From assembly GCF_002368195.1 (NCBI RefSeq), contig NZ_AP018178.1, positions 2,240,238 to 2,304,237 on the forward strand: a stretch of 64,000 nt of DNA. Direction: 5' to 3'. Shown here piece by piece: positions 1 to 7,083 of the stretch. Every line of letters begins with the position of its first letter. Positions within the stretch are counted from its first letter, which is position 1. Under the pieces are notes generated by a model. The model saw nothing but the letters and a program-made list of their open reading frames with translations, did not search any database and had not been told where the DNA came from. Origin of the DNA: Calothrix sp. NIES-2100 (GTDB taxonomy: Bacteria > Cyanobacteriota > Cyanobacteriia > Cyanobacteriales > Nostocaceae). The position numbers and the translations under genes were made by a program.

Positions 1-828
1 ATATAGTTTCTCGGATACGTCACTTTCTGAATATAGGTAATAGTTAATTCTCAGACTAGCCCTTTCAAGGTAACTGGAAAAATCTGTGTTTTCTCTGCGT
101 TCTCCGCGTCCTCTGCGGTTAAACAGTAATTTATATAACTAGAGAAGCGAAGAGAACACAGAGATAATAAGTCACAGAGTAATGGATTGCACGAGAATTT
201 TTATCCACCTTAAAAAGTCTGGTTATAATATTGACATATTTACACAAAAAATAGCCATTTTGGCTGCTTTTTAGGAAAACATAGCCAAAATGGCGAGATT
301 ATTTAGGCGAATTTAGCTATATTCAAAACAGTATCTAACGCCAGATACTTTACTGTCAGTCTAATCCTATAAGTTGTTCTGTTAAATTAGGGATTTGCAA
401 TTAACAAAATATCCCATTTTTAGAGCGTGTAATGCGCTGCTATAACTTCGTTTACCCGAAATGTAGCAAAGTAACAAGCACTCTATTAATATCAGATAAT
501 TTATTTTTTGATGTTCCTAATTTATCAGAATTGATAAACTCACATCGCCTGGTATTCTGCATCAAAAATATGCAAACAGACGATGTTTTTTGTGCTTGCT
601 TACTGAAGATAGCAAGAATTTTTGCTTTTTTCGAGGAATCCTAGATGTATGTATAGTGTATCAGTCAGATATAACCTGCAACTAGCAAAAAATTATTCAT
701 ACTGACGCACCATACTAACTAATAGCTGTAGGGCTAGCAATGCCAACCCTAAAGAAGATTCCGATATATCTAAAGTAAGTTGCTTTTGTATAGTCTCTAA
801 AGTTGACCAAAAAAGAAAAAAGCCAATT
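1..828. other. Gene-poor leader region, no supported CDS
   Basis: No convincing gene was found in this stretch. It begins with a degenerate CT-rich tract around 85-120 (CTGCGTTCTCCGCGTCCTC) of a type often left between cyanobacterial genes. It holds a perfect 12-bp inverted repeat, GCCATTTTGGCT at 254-265 and its complement at 283-294, which could be a hairpin or operator. A 70-codon frame at 432-644 lacks a ribosome binding site and reads as random composition, so it was left out. Confidence 0.5.
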
Positions 829-832
829 GAGG
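829..832 (+). promoter_or_regulatory. Ribosome binding site fixing the precursor start
   Basis: GAGG lies 9 bases before the ATG at 842. An in-frame TTG at 803 would add 13 lysine-rich residues but has no such site, so ATG 842 is preferred as the start. Confidence 0.6.
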
Positions 833-841
833 TTAAATTGT

Positions 842-1084
842 ATGGGACAGTTAAACATAGACAATCTCGATGATGAACCAATTTCGTTTGATTTAACTGA
901 CGAAGATGTGCAATCTATTAAAGGTGGGGTAGCGGCAATAGAGGATATATCTATTCCTCCGAATCGTCCGTTTCCTATTAAGATTACCGCGATTCGTATC
1001 CACCCCATTCGGATTTATCCGATTCGCATATTTGTCATCCAAATTAAAGCACCGCCTCCAGTAGATCCACTTGCGGCAATTTAA
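842..1084 (+). CDS. Putative RiPP precursor, GG leader with pentapeptide-repeat core
   Basis: This is an 80-residue peptide. The acidic N-terminal part, residues 1-29, ends in DLTDEDVQSIKGG, which resembles double-glycine leader peptides of bacteriocin and RiPP precursors (hydrophobic and acidic residues, then GG at 28-29). The remaining 51 residues contain five consecutive five-residue units at 45-69: PIKIT, AIRIH, PIRIY, PIRIF, VIQIK. The pattern is [P/A/V]-I-[K/R/Q]-I-x. A proline-rich tail follows. No Cys, and almost no Ser or Thr, occurs in the repeats, so lanthionine or thiazole chemistry is unlikely. The next gene on the same strand, 152 bases away, is a diiron oxidase-like enzyme, a plausible tailoring partner. 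The leader assignment rests on pattern, not on a database match. No transporter or protease lies beside it. Confidence 0.7.
   Translation: MGQLNIDNLDDEPISFDLTDEDVQSIKGGVAAIEDISIPPNRPFPIKITAIRIHPIRIYPIRIFVIQIKAPPPVDPLAAI
974..1048 (+). repeat. Five tandem 15-bp units encoding the pentapeptide core
   Basis: Five in-frame 15-base units encode [P/A/V]-I-[K/R/Q]-I-x. Codons differ between units (ATT, ATC and ATA for Ile; CGT, CGG and CGC for Arg). The repeat is therefore conserved as protein more than as DNA, which argues for selection on the peptide. Confidence 0.75.
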
Positions 1085-1236
1085 AAATAATAGTCAATAT
1101 TCATTGGTAATTTATCAAGAAGGCAATAGGTAACAGTCTCCTCTACCCTCTGCCTTTCTTATTCAACTTTTCAACCACGCTTTTAAAGTAAAAATTCAAA
1201 TAATAATTTTGCTGTCAGTAGCATCAAAGGAAAGTT

Positions 1237-2034
1237 ATGAACAAAGTTAGTGAGTTAGCAATCGACTATTTGCAACGTTATAATTGCCAAGTTTCTGAAG
1301 ATTATAAAACTTTGTTGAGGGAGGCGTGTAATCTTAACCCGCCACCACATGGTAAGGCATGGTACGGTAAATTATATCGTCAGTATTCCCGTGACGCTGA
1401 ATGGTTTGCTAACTCCTTAATCACCAACGCAACTGAAGAAGGTAACGGTGCTAGAGAAGTTTGGCAATTTGCTAACCACATCGGAAATCAGCAATTTGCA
1501 GAGTTGGTTCGCAGTCATGCTATTGATGAATCGCGCCACTCAAAAATGTTTGTGGCGCTACTTAACATGATTTTTCCGACAAAAATAGAGGCTGATTTTC
1601 GCACTGAATTGCAAGCTTTATCACCTGAATACTATCATCACAAACATCCATCTATAGAACCAGTATCTGCTGAACAGGTGCTAGATGAAAAACGAGTGAT
1701 GGATGAAATTATCCAAATCAATCTCCTAGAAATTCGGGCTTTGATTCTACAACTATTGCTACGTCCTGTATTGCAAGCTTATGCAACACCTGAGAATTTA
1801 CCTAGAGTGACTCGGATGTCTGATTTGTTAATCTATGATGAAACAAAGCATATTGAGTATTCTGGTTACTGCATTGGTAAATACATGGAACAAGGCGATG
1901 CCTGCGGCGGGCGTAGCCTACGCACTTGGGTAAGGGAGATGATGATTTACCGTCAAAAAACAGTTAACGAAATGTTTCTCGAAGATGTAGAACTAGAGAG
2001 TTCTGTTGGTAAAACTGTTTTAACAACACAATAG
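1237..2034 (+). CDS. Heme-oxygenase-like diiron oxidase (CADD/DUF3865-like)
   Basis: This 265-residue protein is predicted to be all-helical. It has spaced metal-ligand motifs typical of heme-oxygenase-like diiron oxidases (HDO): EEGNG near residue 69, DESRHSKMF near 105 and DETKHIEYS near 209. Characterised HDOs (UndA, BesC, SznF, PolF, AetD) use O2 to decarboxylate, desaturate, N-oxygenate or cleave amino or fatty acids. The ATG has a good upstream site (AAAGGA). It follows a repeat-rich precursor on the same strand, so a role in modifying that peptide is inferred. The segment GDACGGRSLR near residues 220-229 is encoded by a dispersed palindromic repeat inserted in frame, probably in a surface loop. 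The substrate is unknown. The fold assignment is fairly safe; the pathway is not. Confidence 0.75.
   Translation: MNKVSELAIDYLQRYNCQVSEDYKTLLREACNLNPPPHGKAWYGKLYRQYSRDAEWFANSLITNATEEGNGAREVWQFANHIGNQQFAELVRSHAIDESRHSKMFVALLNMIFPTKIEADFRTELQALSPEYYHHKHPSIEPVSAEQVLDEKRVMDEIIQINLLEIRALILQLLLRPVLQAYATPENLPRVTRMSDLLIYDETKHIEYSGYCIGKYMEQGDACGGRSLRTWVREMMIYRQKTVNEMFLEDVELESSVGKTVLTTQ
1894..1923. repeat. Small dispersed palindromic repeat inside the HDO gene
   Basis: A GC-rich, self-complementary stretch (GCCTGCGGCGGGCGTAGCC at its centre) resembles the small dispersed repeats common in Nostoc genomes. It is read in frame as GDACGGRSLR and does not break the gene. Confidence 0.55.
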
Positions 2035-2073
2035 TCAGCTTTACTTGTAGATTTCCCGCATTTCTCACAAGCA

Positions 2074-2136
2074 GTAGGGGCGGGTTCACAGATATGATCA
2101 AATTATTCACGACGATCTCGCTTAACCCGCCCCTAC
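2074..2136. repeat. Imperfect palindrome family A, copy 1
   Basis: The ends GTAGGGGCGGGTT and AACCCGCCCCTAC are complementary around a loop of about 37 bases. It sits between converging genes. Related copies lie at 41144-41207 and 62853-62916, with shared inner words such as AGATAT. It is a MITE-like or hairpin element and might also end transcription on both sides. Confidence 0.7.
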
Positions 2137-2197
2137 GATATCTGGGCAAAGAGAAAGCTAACGTAGGATTTGTAGCGTGGGGATTACCCAACTATTA

Positions 2198-2689
2198 TCA
2201 AGCAGCTACAGTCAATTTATCATGTTCACGCGCAGCGACAACGAGAATGAGACACAAAGCCGCGATCGCTTTTTGCCATTCTTGGCGTATCTGGGCATTT
2301 TCTACACCAGCAAATAACTCCACCAAACGCGGAACAGAAGCCTCTAAAGCTGCACGCGGTACAGGGCGGTGTAAATCTACTAAGCTAGTCAGACTTTCGC
2401 GATTATGGACAAACCCAATTACCCAAGCTGTGGTATGGTCTGGGCTATCTGGAACACGCTTCACTCCTAATTCATTTTTCAGCCAGTTATAAAAAGGTGG
2501 TAGTTCTTTGGCTAAAACTGCGCCTGCTGTTGGTAATGTTTTCTTCAGCAAATTACTGTCTAAGCTAGTTAGTTCTTGATTTAATTCAGGGGATTTGAGA
2601 ACTTCGGTTAGCGGCTTTGAGAGTATTGCTTCTACCTGAATCGTTGAAAAGCCTAAGTTTTGGCTGAAAGTTGAAATTAGCGATCGCAT
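2198..2689 (-). CDS. Hypothetical protein, last gene of a three-gene operon
   Basis: I do not recognise this 163-residue protein. It is mostly alpha-helical in composition, with no signal peptide. It has one hydrophobic helix near the C-terminus (AIAALCLILVVAA, about residues 142-154) that could be a membrane segment or a buried helix. It starts 3 bases after the stop of the cupin gene, so the two are almost certainly co-transcribed, with the methyltransferase upstream. It converges on the diiron oxidase gene, and a palindromic element lies between them. No catalytic motif is visible. Confidence 0.7.
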   Translation of the reverse strand: MRSLISTFSQNLGFSTIQVEAILSKPLTEVLKSPELNQELTSLDSNLLKKTLPTAGAVLAKELPPFYNWLKNELGVKRVPDSPDHTTAWVIGFVHNRESLTSLVDLHRPVPRAALEASVPRLVELFAGVENAQIRQEWQKAIAALCLILVVAAREHDKLTVAA

Positions 2690-2692
2690 AAT

Positions 2693-3037
2693 TTATTCCT
2701 CAATTACTTTTTCTGAAAGTATGAGCAGAAATGACAGATTTTCTTGTGCCTGTAAAGCATGAGGTGTATTAGCAGGCATAAAAACTAAAACACCAGGTTC
2801 AAGAACAATATTTTCACCTGATAAATTCAGGAAACCCTTGCCTGCAATGACGTTGATTGTGGCATTGCGTGTGACCGTATGTTCAGAAATTTCAGTGTTA
2901 GCTGCTAGGCAAAATAATGTGTATTGACAAGCTTTATCTTTGAGCAACACTTTGCTGAGAACTCCACTACCGGGATATTCGATTTGTTCTCGCAGTTGAG
3001 TAAAAAAAGATTGATTTGTTGTGATTGTAGAACTCAT
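2693..3037 (-). CDS. Cupin-domain protein
   Basis: This is a small single-domain cupin of 114 residues from the ATG at 3037. The beta-barrel core is recognisable from SEHTVTRNATINVIAGKG, a leading glycine-rich turn, and the second motif LEPGVLVFMPANTPHAL. Only a few of the canonical metal-binding His and Glu residues are present (His in SEHT and TPHAL). It may bind metal weakly, or act as a small-molecule sensor or isomerase-like barrel. A TTG at 3061 would extend the protein into the upstream gene but is less likely. It lies 13 bases after the methyltransferase stop and 3 before the next gene. Confidence 0.7.
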   Translation of the reverse strand: MSSTITTNQSFFTQLREQIEYPGSGVLSKVLLKDKACQYTLFCLAANTEISEHTVTRNATINVIAGKGFLNLSGENIVLEPGVLVFMPANTPHALQAQENLSFLLILSEKVIEE

Positions 3038-3050
3038 ATTTTTCGTGATG

Positions 3051-3827
3051 TTACTCAGCAACAGCGCATATAATTATGTAGCCCAATTCATGGCGGTATT
3101 TATGAAATATCTGGCGCATTTCTAAAACCCGCTGACGGATGGATGGCTGCGTCAAAATATTCCCAAGAATCCGCATAGTGTTAAAAATTCCTTCTTCTTG
3201 CAACATCTTTCTCACATTTAATAAATTCAGAGAACCAGTGAGATGCTGCTGCACTTCTAACTCAGCTGTTGTCAAAGCAGTAATCCAGTTAGCTTGTGAA
3301 AGTGGTGTAGAATTAACTCGAATTACCCTTGCTAAATCAGCACGAATTTCTTCTTCCTGGTTACGTGCTAATAGTTCATGAGAGAGAAATTTTCCTCCCG
3401 GTTTAAGATGATGATGAATTGCAGCCAAAAGCTTAGCTTTCCCCTGGGGAGATTGCATCGTGAGAATGGCTTCTGCTAAGACATAATCAAACTTACCAGG
3501 TATTTTATCCAGGTGAAATATATCACCTTCAATGATTTCAATTTGATTTTCTAAGCCAGCCGCGCGAATATTGGCACGCGCACGGGTAACACTATCAGTA
3601 TCTTTTTCTATTCCTACTACTTTTACATGGTAGCGTTGCGCCAGAGAGATAGCACTATAACCAAAGCTAGAAGCTAGCTCTAAAACGGTCTCTCCTGGTT
3701 GAAAATCAGCCCATTGAAGTAATTGTTCGGTAGCTATCCGTCGACCGGGACGCAGATATTTTTTGCCTGCGGCTGCTAAGACTTGATGTCCGGATGCAGT
3801 GGGGAAATTGAGAGTGGAGTTGGTCAT
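3051..3827 (-). CDS. Class I SAM-dependent methyltransferase
   Basis: This 258-residue protein has a Rossmann methyltransferase core. Motif I is VLELASSFGYSA, where the usual GxGxG is replaced by a serine-containing variant. The acidic residue after strand 2 (VVGIEKD) and the motif FDYVLAEAILTM follow. The ATG at 3827 is chosen because AGAGGG lies 8 bases upstream; a TTG at 3860 would add 11 residues. It is the first gene of a minus-strand operon with a cupin and an unknown protein. The acceptor substrate cannot be read from sequence. It is close to the putative RiPP pair but on the other strand, so a tailoring role is only a possibility. Confidence 0.8.
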   Translation of the reverse strand: MTNSTLNFPTASGHQVLAAAGKKYLRPGRRIATEQLLQWADFQPGETVLELASSFGYSAISLAQRYHVKVVGIEKDTDSVTRARANIRAAGLENQIEIIEGDIFHLDKIPGKFDYVLAEAILTMQSPQGKAKLLAAIHHHLKPGGKFLSHELLARNQEEEIRADLARVIRVNSTPLSQANWITALTTAELEVQQHLTGSLNLLNVRKMLQEEGIFNTMRILGNILTQPSIRQRVLEMRQIFHKYRHELGYIIICAVAE

Positions 3828-3975
3828 CTGTGCGACCCTCTGAAATGATCTTACCCTCAATTTGCCAAAAATTTATCATGCTGTCTTTGAGGTAGCTCAA
3901 AGAAGAAATAAAGATGTGGCTGTTTGCAAAAAATGTCGATTAAACTATGAATAAACTGTTGCTGGGTATAAAAAA

Positions 3976-4203
3976 ATGCATCACAAGACAGCTAGCACAT
4001 GGTTGATTTTGTTGTTCTTGATATTTGTGGGTTTTGGAGATAGCTTCCTACCTAAACCCTTAAGTACTGCCAGCTTACATACTCGCACAACAATCAACCA
4101 ATTTTTTGTTGGGTTGTTTCCAGATTGGGAACCCAAAACTAATCCGTATTCACGTACAGAAAGGGCCCTAGAAAATACTGAAACAGGTGGTTCCAGGAAA
4201 TAG
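3976..4203 (+). CDS. Small membrane-anchored hypothetical protein
   Basis: This 75-residue protein has one N-terminal hydrophobic helix (WLILLFLIFVGFGD, about residues 9-22) and a polar tail rich in Thr, Arg and Glu. It could be a signal-anchored periplasmic peptide. The family is unrecognised and it stands alone. The ATG has no strong Shine-Dalgarno site, so confidence is moderate. Confidence 0.45.
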   Translation: MHHKTASTWLILLFLIFVGFGDSFLPKPLSTASLHTRTTINQFFVGLFPDWEPKTNPYSRTERALENTETGGSRK

Positions 4204-4221
4204 AAAAAAAAGTTGCTCCCC

Positions 4222-4256
4222 TAGATCCCCGACTTCTTCGAGAAGTCGGGGATCTA
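4222..4256. repeat. Perfect hairpin, copy 1 (TAGATCCCCGACTTCT arms)
   Basis: Sixteen-base perfect arms surround a three-base loop, just after the small membrane protein gene. A near-identical hairpin lies at 40314-40348, again directly after a gene. It is a dispersed palindrome that may work as a terminator, although no T-run follows. Confidence 0.75.
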
Positions 4257-4361
4257 AATTTCACCATACAGGCAATATATTGATGTGTCGCAAATATTAT
4301 TTGAATTGGTATTAGTAAAATGATTCTTTGGTTTGTGTTTTGGTGTTTCCCAAACCAATCT

Positions 4362-4654
4362 TTACAGCAGTTTTCACGTATTTCACCACATCGTCAGGGC
4401 ACAGCACTGCTCATACGTGTCAACTTAAGTCAAAACGCTGATTCCACAGGCATTTTACCCCACCCCTCAATCCCCTCCCCGTTTACGGGGAGGGGAAGTT
4501 TTGCGTCAGCAAAACTGGGGTGGGGTAGCGCGGATCTTGGTGGTACGTGATTTTGTATCAAATCACATCTTGGCAAGGGTTTTACGTTAAGTTGACACCA
4601 ATGAGCACTGCTTTGCCCCTACAGGGTGGTATTTTTACCTGAAAATGGCTGTAA
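4362..4654. mobile_element. MITE-like element, copy 1, nested inverted ends
   Basis: The inner unit at 4397-4618 (222 bp) has 32-base imperfect terminal inverted repeats starting GGGCACAGCACTGCTCAT and ending with the complement. Outer arms TTACAGCAGTTTTCACGTA at 4362 and the complement near 4654 form a second, outer pair. The middle holds a GC-rich hairpin (CCCCTCCCC with GGGGAGGGG). No transposase gene is present, so it must be mobilised in trans. Copies 2 and 3 lie at 23835-24057 and 25763-26061. Confidence 0.8.
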
Positions 4655-4750
4655 GGACAAAAACACAAAAGTTAAGCATCCTAATATTACATTTGCTCTC
4701 TAACACTAGGATGCTTAACAATAAAAAAAATGTGTTTGTGAAAACCTATA

Positions 4751-6337
4751 TTAGCCGACAGAAACTTTTAAACTGCTGGGTTGTGCGAGATTACCATGCA
4801 GTACCACACCTCGCTGATTGGCGTACAGGTGACGCAGAATAATGTAAATTGCCTCAATTTGTTCGGCTGCACCTGCTTTTTCGGCAATTTCTTCTAAAGA
4901 AAGGGCAGTTTTTTCGTTTTGCAGCACTTCTAGGACACGTTTTTGTAAGTCAAGAATAGCAGCGGCGGCTTTTTTACCAGCTTCTACCCCTGGTTGATGG
5001 TAAGCGTTGATGTTGACCAAGCTAGCATAGAAGCCAACAGCACGCTCATATAAAGCAATTAACGCCCCGACAGTACGAGGATTAACTTGGGGAATGGTGA
5101 CTGTAATGGAATCGCGGTGATTTTCGTACAGCGCTTGTCGAGTTCCTTGGAGAAAACCAGAGAGGTAATCGCCTGATGTGACTCCAGGATCAATTTCTGG
5201 AGATGGACTTTTACGATCTTCTAAAACTTCGATTAAGGTAGCAAAGAAATTGGGTACACCTTCGCGCAACTGCTGTACATAAGCGTGTTGATCTGTTGAG
5301 CCTTTGTTGCCATAAACGGCGATACCTTGATATACGGTGTTACCATCTAAGTCTTTTTCTTTACCCAAGGATTCCATTACCAGCTGTTGCAAATACCGGC
5401 TAAATAAAAGCAGGCTGTCCTTGTAGGGAAGCACAACCATGTCTTTTTCACCCTTGCCATTGCCAGCATAGTACCAAGATAAGGCAAGTAGGGCGGCGGG
5501 GTTATTTTTTACATCAGCTTGTCGGGTAGCATCATCCATTTCTTTCGCACCTTCTAGCATGGCGCGAATATCAATGCCTTGCAAGGCGGCGGGTACTAAG
5601 CCAACAGTAGACATTTCTGAGGTGCGTCCTCCCACCCAGTCATACATGGGGAACCTCGCCAACCAGCCTTCAGCCTTGGCAATTTTATCCAGGTTGCTAT
5701 CGACGCTGGTAATAGCTACGGCATATTGGGCAAATTCCAAATTTTGCCCAGCGTAGGCTTTTTTCACTTCTATCATGCCATTGCGCGGTTCTGGTGTCCC
5801 CCCAGACTTGGAAATCACCAAAACCAAAGTACTGGCGAGGCTATTGCGCAACTGAGTGAGAATGCGATCGATACCCGCCGGATCGCTGTTGTCGATAAAG
5901 TGAATTTTTAGGGGTGGGAAATCAGGGGACAGGGCTTCAGCGACAAATTGGGGGCCTAGAGCAGAACCACCAATGCCAATGGAGATAATATCAGTAAAGC
6001 GATTAGCTCTAGGAGGATGAATAGCACCTGTTTGGATTTTTTCTGCAAAAGCTTCGATTTGTTCTAAGGTTTGGACAATTTCTTGAGTGAGTTCTGGAGT
6101 CGGTGCTAAATCAGGATTCCGCAGCCAGTAATGTCCAACCATGCGATTTTCGTCCGGATTAGCGATCGCACCCTTCTCCAGTGCTACCATATCCGCAAAC
6201 GCCTTATCAAACTTCGGCTGCAACGATTCTACAAAGGTATCATCAAACCGCATCCGACTGACATCAAGATACAGTCCTAATCCCTCGTGGAAATATAACC
6301 AATTCTGGTATCGTTGCCAAAGTGCCCTAGCATCCAT
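4751..6337 (-). CDS. pgi: Glucose-6-phosphate isomerase
   Basis: This 528-residue enzyme interconverts glucose-6-phosphate and fructose-6-phosphate, linking glycogen breakdown, the oxidative pentose phosphate route and glycolysis. Family signatures are visible: the sugar-phosphate-binding stretch VISKSGGTPEPRN, the conserved VGGRTSEMSTVG, and GNKGSTDQHAYVQQLREG with the catalytic region. The length matches the cyanobacterial form. The ATG at 6337 is the first in frame. It is transcribed alone, and its 3' end faces the MITE-rich region. Confidence 0.97.
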   Translation of the reverse strand: MDARALWQRYQNWLYFHEGLGLYLDVSRMRFDDTFVESLQPKFDKAFADMVALEKGAIANPDENRMVGHYWLRNPDLAPTPELTQEIVQTLEQIEAFAEKIQTGAIHPPRANRFTDIISIGIGGSALGPQFVAEALSPDFPPLKIHFIDNSDPAGIDRILTQLRNSLASTLVLVISKSGGTPEPRNGMIEVKKAYAGQNLEFAQYAVAITSVDSNLDKIAKAEGWLARFPMYDWVGGRTSEMSTVGLVPAALQGIDIRAMLEGAKEMDDATRQADVKNNPAALLALSWYYAGNGKGEKDMVVLPYKDSLLLFSRYLQQLVMESLGKEKDLDGNTVYQGIAVYGNKGSTDQHAYVQQLREGVPNFFATLIEVLEDRKSPSPEIDPGVTSGDYLSGFLQGTRQALYENHRDSITVTIPQVNPRTVGALIALYERAVGFYASLVNINAYHQPGVEAGKKAAAAILDLQKRVLEVLQNEKTALSLEEIAEKAGAAEQIEAIYIILRHLYANQRGVVLHGNLAQPSSLKVSVG

Positions 6338-6444
6338 AAGGGAAATCTCAACTTTAAGTGTTTTTCAAAAACCAGTTTAATGTAAGGTTATAGCGATCCC
6401 TGCTTTGTCTTATACAGTTTTAAGTGTTGACCTAAGCTCTGCCC

Positions 6445-6702
6445 TTAGACATCTGGCATAGGTATGACACGCAAAAACTTTACAATTTCACCGATCACTT
6501 CTATCCCAATTAAATAATTATCTATCGTAAAGCGGTGATATATACCTTCACTATCAAGTTGCCGCAATTCTGGGACAGAACGCATCTGCCAGTGGTGGGC
6601 GAACTCAATAAAGACAAATTCATACACCTGCTCATAAGCAGATGCTTCTAAATTCTTCAGGTCTAATAAAAAAGACCTAGCATAGCGCACTTCTACAATC
6701 AC
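6445..6702 (-). CDS. RelE/ParE-type toxin-like protein
   Basis: This is an 85-residue basic/aromatic protein with the RelE-superfamily layout: an early helix (YARSFLLDLKNLEASAYEQVYEFV), then beta strands with RQLDSEGIYHRFTIDNYLIGIEV and a C-terminal FLRVIPM. It is likely a ribosome-dependent mRNA endonuclease or gyrase-poisoning toxin. It sits 10 bases downstream of a small acidic protein that would be its antitoxin. Catalytic residues are not certain. Confidence 0.7.
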   Translation of the reverse strand: MIVEVRYARSFLLDLKNLEASAYEQVYEFVFIEFAHHWQMRSVPELRQLDSEGIYHRFTIDNYLIGIEVIGEIVKFLRVIPMPDV

Positions 6703-6712
6703 TAGGCCTCAC

Positions 6713-6910
6713 TCAGAGAAAAGTTAACAGTCGGATCGCTTCTTCTTGGGTTAAGATGTCCCACGGTTGCTGCGATCGCTTGATTTGTTCTATGGCTTGG
6801 AGCATATAAAGGTCACAATACAGGCTGTGAAGAACTTCCCAAGTGGTTGGCAAATGCTCATCCGGTAATTGATCGATTAAGTGATGGATTCTCGTTCGCA
6901 GTAAATTCAT
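6713..6910 (-). CDS. Putative antitoxin of the RelE-like toxin
   Basis: This 65-residue helical protein is the first gene of a two-gene unit. The N-terminal segment (IHHLIDQLPDEHLPTTWEVLHSLY) resembles antitoxins paired with RelE-type toxins in cyanobacteria. It has no clear DNA-binding motif. Its identity is inferred from size, helical composition and the adjoining toxin. Confidence 0.6.
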   Translation of the reverse strand: MNLLRTRIHHLIDQLPDEHLPTTWEVLHSLYCDLYMLQAIEQIKRSQQPWDILTQEEAIRLLTFL

Positions 6911-7045
6911 ATATTTTCTGATTACCCCTAACCCAAAAATAGTATGCCCACAAATTAGGCGATCGCTAACCGTAAGACGGCACGATCCTTTACAATCTGG
7001 GGACTAGGGGCTAGGGGGCAGAAGGGATGAGGGGGATGAGGAAGA

Positions 7046-7075
7046 CAAATGACAAATGACAAATGACAAATGCCT
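7046..7075. repeat. Short tandem heptamer GACAAAT
   Basis: About four direct copies of GACAAAT lie immediately upstream of the permease start. The same heptamer appears as its complement near 41109-41136 and at 22245-22256. This short-tandem-repeat family is characteristic of heterocystous cyanobacteria. Confidence 0.7.
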
Positions 7076-7083
7076 AAATTTAT

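Noticed and set aside
432..644. A 70-codon open frame upstream of the precursor
   Set aside because: No ribosome site and random composition; it overlaps nothing conserved.
693..1008. Minus-strand frames across the precursor gene
   Set aside because: They are the complement of a repeat-coding gene and have poor composition; the plus-strand frame has the leader pattern and a good ribosome site.
2094..2492. Plus-strand open frame over the 163-aa gene
   Set aside because: It is a shadow of the minus-strand gene and begins inside a palindromic element.
4645..4842. Plus-strand frame at the 3' end of pgi
   Set aside because: It starts in MITE sequence and then runs antisense through the end of pgi.
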